A stretch of DNA of 10,258 nt from positions 106,784-117,041 of the forward strand of contig NZ_ML142872.1 of assembly GCF_004138495.1 (NCBI RefSeq), read 5' to 3'. The notes beneath the pieces were generated by a model. The model saw nothing but the letters and a program-made list of their open reading frames with translations, was not told the origin of the DNA and did not search any database. The position numbers and the translations under genes are program-made. This stretch comes from Phytoactinopolyspora endophytica (GTDB lineage: Bacteria; Actinomycetota; Actinomycetes; Jiangellales; Jiangellaceae). This document shows positions 1 to 5,920 of this stretch, piece by piece; the stretch's first letter is position 1, and every line of letters begins with the position of its first letter.

Positions 1-2
1 GC

Positions 3-509
3 TCGGGGCCTGATGCGGGCGCGGTCATCGTCGCTGAGCCGCGTTCACCGCTCACCTCGACGCTCCGTCTTCACCTGGCCACCAGTCACCTTCCGATCGC
101 GGATATCGTGCAGACGCGCGTCCTGCTGGAGTCTTGGGCGGTTCGGGAGGCGAGTGGAAAGGCGAACGACGGCGCCCTCGACGGGGCCGAGCGCCTGCTG
201 GACGCCATGGACGATCCCACCCTAGGGCCGGAGCAGTTCCACCTCCTCGACGCGGAGTTCCATGTCACGTTGTCCGCACTCGCGGGCAACATGCTCGTGT
301 CCACTGTGATGGCGGCGCTGCGGGAAGCGATCCACGGCTATGTCATGGCTGCGGTTCCCGAACTGCCCGACTGGGGAGTGGCGGCCGCTCGGCTGCGGCG
401 TGAGCATCGTGCGGTCTTGGGGGCGTTGCGCGAGGGTGACGGGGAGGCCGCCGCGTCCCTCGTGGCCGCGCATATCGAGAATTTCTACCGAGCGACACGA
501 TTGCGGTAA
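3..509 (+). CDS. GntR-family transcriptional regulator, FadR/FCD subfamily (3' part only)
   Basis: The reading frame is open from the window edge (first full codon at 3) to a TAA stop. It encodes the last 168 residues, so the N-terminal winged-helix DNA-binding domain lies outside the window. What is visible is an all-helical FCD ligand-binding domain, starting near in-window residue 32 with the typical segment IADIVQTRVLLESWAV. The metal- and ligand-binding pattern of this domain is recognisable: D83 and H87 in LDAEFH, H135 in REHRAVL, and H157 in AAHIENF, with the usual AGN motif after the first His. FCD regulators normally bind small organic or sugar acids and act as repressors. The gene reads in the same direction as the rhamnosidase gene 133 bases downstream, but an operator-like palindrome separates them, so I doubt they form one operon. 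Its target may be genes to the left. The family call is firm; the effector is unknown. Confidence 0.87.
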   Translation, partial: SGPDAGAVIVAEPRSPLTSTLRLHLATSHLPIADIVQTRVLLESWAVREASGKANDGALDGAERLLDAMDDPTLGPEQFHLLDAEFHVTLSALAGNMLVSTVMAALREAIHGYVMAAVPELPDWGVAAARLRREHRAVLGALREGDGEAAASLVAAHIENFYRATRLR

Positions 510-518
510 CGGCATTCA

Positions 519-536
519 GAACACGGTGACGTGTTC
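519..536 (+). terminator. Short perfect stem-loop just after the GntR gene, possible terminator
   Basis: Ten bases after the GntR stop codon there is a perfect 7-base inverted repeat, GAACACG and CGTGTTC, around the loop GTGA. No T-run follows, so it is not a classical intrinsic terminator; actinomycete terminators often lack the T-run, however. Its position between a stop codon and the next regulated gene suits a terminator. The alternative is a regulator binding site, since the same bases form an 18-base dyad. Confidence 0.35.
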
Positions 537-582
537 GGTCGGTGAGCTCGGAGAGCCAACAATGATAGATTTCACGGACGCA

Positions 583-600
583 TCATGAATCGTTTCATGA
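583..600. promoter_or_regulatory. Putative LacI-family operator upstream of the rhamnosidase gene
   Basis: The sequence TCATGAATCGTTTCATGA is an 18-base palindrome with a single mismatched pair next to the centre. Its core, TGAATCGTTTCA at 586-597, differs by one base from the perfect TGAAACGTTTCA upstream of rhaI. A 12-16 base palindrome with central CG is the known form of LacI/GalR-family operators. The site ends 42 bases before the TTG start of the GH78 gene. I could not place a convincing -35/-10 pair: TAGATT at 566-571 or CATCAT at 581-586 are possible -10 elements, but neither has a good -35. The LacI protein encoded at 3316-4332 is the natural candidate to bind here. Confidence 0.7.
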
Positions 601-630
601 CTCACGCCTCGTGCTGTCGGCTCCCGGACT

Positions 631-635
631 GGAGG
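631..635 (+). promoter_or_regulatory. Ribosome binding site that fixes a TTG start for the rhamnosidase gene
   Basis: GGAGG lies 7 bases before the TTG codon at 643 and is the only good Shine-Dalgarno sequence in the area. The next in-frame candidate, GTG at 649, would be 13 bases away. Translation from the TTG also yields the usual beginning of GH78 proteins within the first residues. Confidence 0.75.
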
Positions 636-642
636 ATCAACG

Positions 643-3303
643 TTGCTCGTGACCGACGTACGGTTTGAGCACCATCGAGAGACGCTTGGCATCGGTGAGA
701 GCCGGCCACGCGTGTCGTGGAAAACCATGACCGATGCTCCCGGATGGCGTCAGGCGGCCTACGAAATACAGATGCAATGGGCACTCGACTCGCACCAGCC
801 GTGGTCCAGCGGGCGGATCGAGTCGGATGAGTCCGTCCTGGTCCCTTGGCCCGCGACGTCCCTGGAATCCCGAGAACGACGGCACGTCAGGGTTCGCGTG
901 TGGGGCGTCTCCGGCGCAGATCCTTCGCCGTGGAGTGACTGGTACGCCGTCGAGGCGGGCTTGTTGCGACCCGCGGATTGGACCGCGCAGCTGATCAGCC
1001 CCGGATGGGTCGAGGACTCCACCGTTGCGCAACCGGCCGTGCTGTTCCGGCATGACTTCGACATCACGTCCGGCGTCGAGTCCGCGCGGTTGTACGTGAC
1101 CGCCCACGGCGTTTATGAGATGGAGATCAACGGTGCACCGGTCAGCGAAGACGTCCTCGCGCCCGGCTGGACGAGCTATCATCACCGGCTTCGGTATTAC
1201 ACCTACGACGTGACCGATCTGCTCCGCGACGGAGCGAACGCGATCGGTGGCCACGTGGGCGAGGGTTGGTATCGCGGTCGGCTGACCTGGGGCGAAGGCA
1301 AGCGCAACCTGTACGGAGACCGAGCCGGCCTGATCGCCCAGCTGGAGGTCCGACATGCCGACGGCCGGGTCACACTGGTAGGCACCGACGGCCGGTGGCA
1401 GTGCGCCCGCAGTCCAGTCGTCTCTTCGGAGATCTACGACGGCGAGGTCTACGACGCCCGGTTGGAACGGCACGGCTGGTCGTCCCCGGGCCACCTCGAC
1501 GCCGACACCCACGCCGACACCGACACGTCGGCCTGGTCTTCGGTGAACGTGCTTCCGTTCGACGCGTCGACCTTGGTTGCGCCCACCGGCCCTGCAGTCC
1601 GGCGGACCCAGGAGCTCGAACCGGTGGAGATCTCCACGTCGCCCAGCGGCAAGATCCTCGTCGACTTCGGGCAGAACCTGGTGGGCTGGGTCCGGATCCG
1701 CGTCGAAGGAGAAGCCGGTCAGGAGATCACGATCCGGCATGCCGAGGTCTTGGACAACGGCGAGCTCGGAGTTCGTCCGTTGCGTAGTGCGAAGGCAACC
1801 GACCGATACATCCTGAACGACAGCGGACTCCAGGAGTGGGAGCCTCGCTTCACCTTCCACGGGTTCCGTTACGCCGAGATCGAGGGATGGCCGGGCCGGT
1901 TGGACCGCGCCGACGTACGCGCCGTGGTCTGTCACTCGGACATGGAGCGCACTGGATGGTTCGAGGCTTCGGAGCCCGAGCTGGAGAAGCTGCACGAGAA
2001 CGTCGTGTGGAGCATGCGGGGCAACTTCGTCGACATCCCCACGGACTGCCCACAGCGTGATGAGCGGCTGGGTTGGACCGGGGACCTGCAGGTCTTCGCT
2101 CCGACCGGATCCTTCTTGTACGACTGCGTGGGAACGCTGACCTCTTGGCTGCGTGACTTGTCCTGCGAGCAGCTTGCGTCACCCGACCGGATGCCCTCCG
2201 TAGTGGTCCCGAACGTGGTCGACATGAGACTCGATGCGGCCGCTTGGGGCGACGCCACCGTGCTCGTGCCGTGGGTCCTGTACGAGCGGTTCGGTGACGT
2301 AGAGATTCTCCGAGCACAGTTCGAGAGCATGACGGCGTGGGTGGACGGTGTCGCGGCCAAGATCGGTGACCGGGGACTCTGGGACTGTGAATGGCAGCTA
2401 GGAGACTGGCTCGACCCGAGCGCTCCGCCGGACGACCCGGCTGCCGCTCAGACGGACACCGGCCTGGTGGCCACGGCGTATCTCGCCCGTTCCGCCGAGG
2501 TCGTTGGCCATGCCGCGAAACTCATCGGCGAGGAGGAAGCGAGCGCGCGTTACGCAGCGCTGGCCGACCGGGTGCGGGAGGCCTTCAACGACGAGTACGT
2601 CACGCCGACGGGCCGGATGGCCGCCGACACACAGACGGCCTTTGCGCTGGCCATGGAGTTCGGCCTGTTGGAGAAGCCCGAGCAACGGGAGCGCGCGGGC
2701 CGGCGGCTGGCCGATTTGGTGCACGACAACCATTACCGGATCGGTACCGGCTTCGTCGGTACGCCGCTCGTCGCTGACGCGCTGTGCTCGGCCGGAGAGA
2801 CGCAGCTTGCGTATCGACTGCTGCTGGAGCGGTCGTGTCCATCGTTCCTGTATCCGGTGACGATGGGAGCGACGACGGTCTGGGAGCGCTGGGACAGCAT
2901 GCTCCCGGACGGATCGATCAACCCGGGCGAGATGACATCGTTCAACCACTACGCGTTGGGGGCGGTGGCCGATTGGCTACATCGCACGGTCGCGGGCCTC
3001 GCCCCTGGTGCTCCCGGCTATCGGCATCTGACGGTACGCCCGCAACCGGGTGGCGGCCTGACATACGCCGGCGCGACGCACGAGACCCCTTACGGTCAAG
3101 CGCGCGTGGCCTGGCGGCAGGACGGCCACGTCTTCACCCTGGATGTCCTCGTGCCGCCCAGCTGCACGGCCACCGTGCACGTTCCGGGCGGCGACGAACC
3201 GATCGAGGTTCAGGCAGGCCGGCACGATTTTCGGGTCGAGCACCGGCCGGCCGGCTACCCACCGCAGCCACGGATCGTCCGTCCGCGGATCGAAGAGGGC
3301 TGA
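643..3303 (+). CDS. Alpha-L-rhamnosidase, glycoside hydrolase family 78
   Basis: This 886-residue protein should hydrolyse terminal alpha-L-rhamnosyl residues from glycosides, by inversion as known for GH78. The order of regions is typical: an N-terminal fibronectin-like beta domain (about 1-115, with ESRPRVSW), the Bac_rhamnosid_N beta-sandwich (about 125-290), a second beta domain (about 315-425, with VDFGQNLVGW), the (alpha/alpha)6 catalytic barrel (about 430-785) and a C-terminal beta domain. The catalytic loop DCPQRDERLGWTGD spans 468-481 and carries the presumed general acid E474. TTVWERWD around 745-751 carries E748, a likely base, and SFNHYALGAVADWLHR follows. No signal peptide or membrane segment is visible, so the enzyme is probably cytoplasmic and acts on imported rhamnosides. 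The start is TTG with GGAGG 7 bases upstream. An operator-like palindrome precedes the gene, suggesting coregulation with rhaI. Full length; family call firm, exact substrate unknown. Confidence 0.95.
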   Translation: MLVTDVRFEHHRETLGIGESRPRVSWKTMTDAPGWRQAAYEIQMQWALDSHQPWSSGRIESDESVLVPWPATSLESRERRHVRVRVWGVSGADPSPWSDWYAVEAGLLRPADWTAQLISPGWVEDSTVAQPAVLFRHDFDITSGVESARLYVTAHGVYEMEINGAPVSEDVLAPGWTSYHHRLRYYTYDVTDLLRDGANAIGGHVGEGWYRGRLTWGEGKRNLYGDRAGLIAQLEVRHADGRVTLVGTDGRWQCARSPVVSSEIYDGEVYDARLERHGWSSPGHLDADTHADTDTSAWSSVNVLPFDASTLVAPTGPAVRRTQELEPVEISTSPSGKILVDFGQNLVGWVRIRVEGEAGQEITIRHAEVLDNGELGVRPLRSAKATDRYILNDSGLQEWEPRFTFHGFRYAEIEGWPGRLDRADVRAVVCHSDMERTGWFEASEPELEKLHENVVWSMRGNFVDIPTDCPQRDERLGWTGDLQVFAPTGSFLYDCVGTLTSWLRDLSCEQLASPDRMPSVVVPNVVDMRLDAAAWGDATVLVPWVLYERFGDVEILRAQFESMTAWVDGVAAKIGDRGLWDCEWQLGDWLDPSAPPDDPAAAQTDTGLVATAYLARSAEVVGHAAKLIGEEEASARYAALADRVREAFNDEYVTPTGRMAADTQTAFALAMEFGLLEKPEQRERAGRRLADLVHDNHYRIGTGFVGTPLVADALCSAGETQLAYRLLLERSCPSFLYPVTMGATTVWERWDSMLPDGSINPGEMTSFNHYALGAVADWLHRTVAGLAPGAPGYRHLTVRPQPGGGLTYAGATHETPYGQARVAWRQDGHVFTLDVLVPPSCTATVHVPGGDEPIEVQAGRHDFRVEHRPAGYPPQPRIVRPRIEEG

Positions 3304-3315
3304 GGCCCTGCGAGA

Positions 3316-4332
3316 TCACCGAATGATCGCGCTGGAATCGCGGACGATGAGCTCGGGCTCGAACCGTATCTGCTGGTGTTCATGGTCGGTATCGGACGTC
3401 TCTTCGTGGAGGAGCTCGGCTGCGGTTCGACCGAGCATCTGCCGGGGCTGACGGACTGAGGACAGCGGTACCGCGGCGGCCGCGGCGAAGTCGATGTCGT
3501 CATATCCCACGATGGCGATGTCCTGTGGGACGCGGACTCCGGCGTGGGTCAGTGCCTGCAGCACGCCCAGGGCGAGGAGGTCGTTGGCGCAGAAGATGGC
3601 GGTGGGGCGCTCGACCGGGGACATCATGGCGATCTTGTCTCCAGCGGAGCGTCCGGAGGCGACCGTAGGTGCAGTGGTGTCCACTACTTCCAGTTCGGCT
3701 GATTCGCCGGCGCTGACGGCACGTTCAGCACCCTCTCGTCGCTCGCGGATCTGGCGCAACGTCGATGGTCCGCCGAGGAAGGCGATCTTGCGGTGACCGC
3801 TCGCGACAAGGTGTGTCACTGCCTGTTCTCCCCCCGTGACATCGTTGACGGCTACGGAACACTCGACGGTGGACGACGCTTGCCGGTCGAAGAGGACGAC
3901 CGGGATGCCGTGCTCTCGAAGCGTGACGATTCGCTCGGTCGTTTCTCCGATGGGGTTGATCAGCACGCCTTGCACGCGCATCTCGGCCAGCAGGTCGAGG
4001 TGTGCCGACTCCTTGACGAGGCTCTCGTCGCTGTTGCAGACGATCACGGCGAGCCCTTCCCGGTTCACCGTGTCCTCAACCCCGCGGGAGACGTCGGTGA
4101 AGAACGGGTTGCTGATGTCGAGGACGACCAGGCCGATGGTCCGGCTTCGGCCCTGCCGGAGCTGGCGCGCGTAGTCGTTCCGGACGAAGTTCAGCTCCTT
4201 GATCGCGGCCCTGACCCGTTCGCGGGTGGTGGGTGTCACGAGCTCGGGGCGGTTGAGGACGTTGGAGACGGTGCCGACTGACACGCCCGCGCGTGTGGCT
4301 ACCTCCCGGATGTTCGGGGTCGAGCGTGCCAT
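3316..4332 (-). CDS. LacI/GalR-family repressor, probable regulator of rhamnose catabolism
   Basis: A 338-residue protein of usual LacI-family length. Residues 7-29 (NIREVATRAGVSVGTVSNVLNRP) form the helix-turn-helix. The three specificity positions that correspond to Tyr17, Gln18 and Arg22 of E. coli LacI read V19, G20 and N24. The hinge helix follows at about 51-61 with L58, the leucine that inserts at the central CG step of the operator in this family. From residue 64 on there is a periplasmic-binding-protein-like effector domain (TIGLVVLDISNPFF, then GVLINPIGE, VVLFDRQ, AIFCANDLLALGVLQAL and IAIVGYDDIDFA). The ATG at 4332 has GGAAGG (complement at 4340-4345) 7 bases upstream. It converges on the rhamnosidase gene, 12 bases apart, and diverges from rhaI. 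The two palindromes with central CG at 583-600 and 4470-4481 fit as its operators. Effector (L-rhamnose, L-rhamnulose or a phosphate) is inference from context. Confidence 0.93.
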   Translation of the reverse strand: MARSTPNIREVATRAGVSVGTVSNVLNRPELVTPTTRERVRAAIKELNFVRNDYARQLRQGRSRTIGLVVLDISNPFFTDVSRGVEDTVNREGLAVIVCNSDESLVKESAHLDLLAEMRVQGVLINPIGETTERIVTLREHGIPVVLFDRQASSTVECSVAVNDVTGGEQAVTHLVASGHRKIAFLGGPSTLRQIRERREGAERAVSAGESAELEVVDTTAPTVASGRSAGDKIAMMSPVERPTAIFCANDLLALGVLQALTHAGVRVPQDIAIVGYDDIDFAAAAAVPLSSVRQPRQMLGRTAAELLHEETSDTDHEHQQIRFEPELIVRDSSAIIR

Positions 4333-4439
4333 GCATATGCCTTCCGACTACCTGCCGGGCAGCGTTCCTCCGCTGCCTTCTGCGGCCGATGGTACGCGAT
4401 GACCGGTGCATTCACCCTGACCGTCGTGCCGGCGTTACC

Positions 4440-4468
4440 TTGACAGTAAGAAGTGGCTACCGTAGCGT
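4440..4468 (+). promoter_or_regulatory. Predicted sigma-70-type promoter of the rhaI operon
   Basis: A perfect -35 hexamer TTGACA at 4440-4445 is followed by a 17-base spacer and the -10 hexamer TAGCGT at 4463-4468, which matches the TANNNT form common in actinomycetes. Transcription would start near 4475, inside the palindrome at 4470-4481, so a bound repressor would block initiation. The leader would be about 80 bases long. Confidence 0.7.
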
Positions 4469-4469
4469 A

Positions 4470-4481
4470 TGAAACGTTTCA
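4470..4481. promoter_or_regulatory. Perfect palindromic LacI-family operator before rhaI
   Basis: TGAAACGTTTCA is a perfect 12-base palindrome with a central CG. It begins one base after the predicted -10 element and covers the likely transcription start, the classic place for steric repression. The second copy in the window, with one changed base, precedes the rhamnosidase gene. It lies in the 225-base region between lacI and rhaI, 138 bases from the lacI start, so it could also affect lacI, though less directly. Confidence 0.82.
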
Positions 4482-4557
4482 GGACCCTCGTGAGCTGCGG
4501 CGGCGAGGCAGGACATCGGCGCTGTTGCCCCCGCGACAGAGTTAAGGAGCGTGCTGG

Positions 4558-5724
4558 ATGACTGACAATGCGAAGGCTGCGTCGGCGGTCCGCCGTCTGG
4601 GAGTCGAGACGGCATCGTGGGCATACGCGAACTCGGGCACGAGGTTCAAGGTCTTCGGGCAGCCGGGTGTACCCCGCGACCCGTACGAGAAGATCGATGA
4701 CGCCGCTGTTGTCCACCGGCTGACCGGTGCGGCCCCCACAGTGGCGCTCCATATTCCCTGGGACAAGGTCGACGATTACGACGGGCTGGCGAAGCACGCC
4801 GAGGCCCAGGGTGTGCGGATCGGTGCGATCAACTCGAACGTCTTCCAGGATGACGACTACAAGCTGGGAAGCGTTTGCCATCCGGACCCCGCGGTCCGGC
4901 GCAAGGCGACCGACCACCTCCTGGAATGCATCGACATCATGGATGCCACCGGGTCGGACACACTCAAGCTGTGGTTCGCCGACGGCACCAACTACCCCGG
5001 CCAGGACAGTATCCGAGCTCGGCAGGACCGGCTCGCGGAAGCGCTACGGGAGACGTACGGACGGCTCGGCGGTGAGCAACGCATGTTGTTGGAGTACAAG
5101 CTGTTCGAGCCGTCGTTCTACACGACCGATGTGCCGGACTGGGGCACGTCGTACGTGCACTGCACGGAACTTGGCCCGAAAGCCCAAGTGGTGATCGACA
5201 CCGGGCACCATGCGCCGGGCACCAATATCGAGTTCATCGTGGCGTTCCTGCTGCGTGCCGGCAAGCTGGGTGGCTTCGACTTCAACTCCCGATTCTACGC
5301 CGACGACGACTTGATGGTCGGGGCGGCCGACCCGTTCCAGCTGTTCCGCATCATGCACGAGATCGTCGACGCGGATGTGCTGGCGCCGGAGGCTGGTATC
5401 GCCTTCATGCTCGACCAGTGCCACAACATCGAGCCGAAGATCCCGGCGATCATCCGCTCGGTCCTGAACGTGCAAGAGATGACCGCCAAGGCGCTCAAGG
5501 TTGACGCCGCCGCGTTGGCCGAAGCACAGCGGAACGGCGACGTGCTCGGCGCGAACCAGGTCTTCATGGATGCGTTCTACACGGACGTCCGGCCATGGCT
5601 GGCCCAGCTCCGCGAGGAGCAAGGGCTCGACCCGGACCCGGTTGGCGCCTACCACCGTTCCGGCTATGCCGAGAAGATCGCTGCCGACCGGGTCGGCGGT
5701 CAACAAGCAGGTTGGGGCGCCTGA
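4558..5724 (+). CDS. rhaI: L-rhamnose isomerase, actinobacterial RhaI type
   Basis: This 388-residue protein converts L-rhamnose to L-rhamnulose, the first step of the pathway. It is a TIM-barrel metal-dependent sugar isomerase related to the Pseudomonas stutzeri-type RhaI rather than to E. coli RhaA. Visible landmarks are VALHIPWD near the N-terminal barrel strands, NVFQDDDYKLGS, KLWFADGTNYPGQD, LLEYKLFEPSFY with metal ligand E179, VVIDTGHHAPGTNIE with D214 and H217, GGFDFNSRFYADDDL (241-252) and AFMLDQCHNIEPKIP with D286. The position of a metal-binding His in the P. stutzeri enzyme appears to be D241 here (see findings). The ATG has AAGGAG 8 bases upstream. It is the first gene of the rhaI-rhaEW-rhaB run, with its own promoter and operator. 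The C-terminus ends in GWGA, and its stop codon lies inside the left arm of a large inverted repeat. Confidence 0.95.
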   Translation: MTDNAKAASAVRRLGVETASWAYANSGTRFKVFGQPGVPRDPYEKIDDAAVVHRLTGAAPTVALHIPWDKVDDYDGLAKHAEAQGVRIGAINSNVFQDDDYKLGSVCHPDPAVRRKATDHLLECIDIMDATGSDTLKLWFADGTNYPGQDSIRARQDRLAEALRETYGRLGGEQRMLLEYKLFEPSFYTTDVPDWGTSYVHCTELGPKAQVVIDTGHHAPGTNIEFIVAFLLRAGKLGGFDFNSRFYADDDLMVGAADPFQLFRIMHEIVDADVLAPEAGIAFMLDQCHNIEPKIPAIIRSVLNVQEMTAKALKVDAAALAEAQRNGDVLGANQVFMDAFYTDVRPWLAQLREEQGLDPDPVGAYHRSGYAEKIAADRVGGQQAGWGA

Positions 5725-5888
5725 ACTTTGATACCACGGTGATTCGAGGGCGAGTGGAAGAAATTCTTCTCGCTCTCACGCGGTCGGCGGACGGCTCGAG
5801 TGGGTGATTGCGTATTCTGCCGCCGACCGAAGATCGCTCGAAGATCTTTCTTCCACCTCGCCCTCGAATCACCTCTCAGTTCAGGCGC
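5717..5888. repeat. Large nested inverted repeat filling the rhaI-rhaEW gap
   Basis: Three pairs of arms are nested about one centre. The outer arms are perfect over 11 bases (GCGCCTGAACT at 5717-5727 with its complement at 5878-5888). The middle arms pair 26 bases at 5738-5763 with 5847-5873, with only one bulged base. The inner arms are perfect over 10 bases (CGGTCGGCGG at 5781-5790 with 5820-5829). The loop is 29 bases, and the two internal segments between middle and inner arms are both 17 bases and partly complementary. The rhaI stop codon (5722-5724) lies in the outer left arm. In RNA this would be one long hairpin before the rhaEW ribosome binding site. No T-run follows, no open frame is supported inside it, and I see no flanking target-site duplication. 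It could be an attenuator, an mRNA-stabilising hairpin or a decayed mobile repeat. Confidence 0.88.
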
Positions 5889-5920
5889 ACGGGATGATCG
5901 GATAGGACTTGGAAGGGAAA

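Noticed and set aside
637..1995. Long open frame of 452 codons on the - strand across the rhamnosidase gene
   Set aside because: It is a reflection of GC-rich codon use in the GH78 gene on the other strand. Its translation is rich in Arg, Gly, Val and Asp without recognisable domains, while the + strand protein has clear GH78 motifs throughout.
3296..3309. Mini-hairpin AGGGC-TGAG-GCCCT at the rhamnosidase stop codon
   Set aside because: A 5-base stem with the stop codon in the loop is too weak to call a terminator, although the convergent genes 12 bases apart must end transcription somewhere here.
5909..5920. TTG at 5909 as the start of rhaEW
   Set aside because: It would add four residues only, and the purine-rich GGAAGG that serves the ATG at 5921 lies downstream of it.
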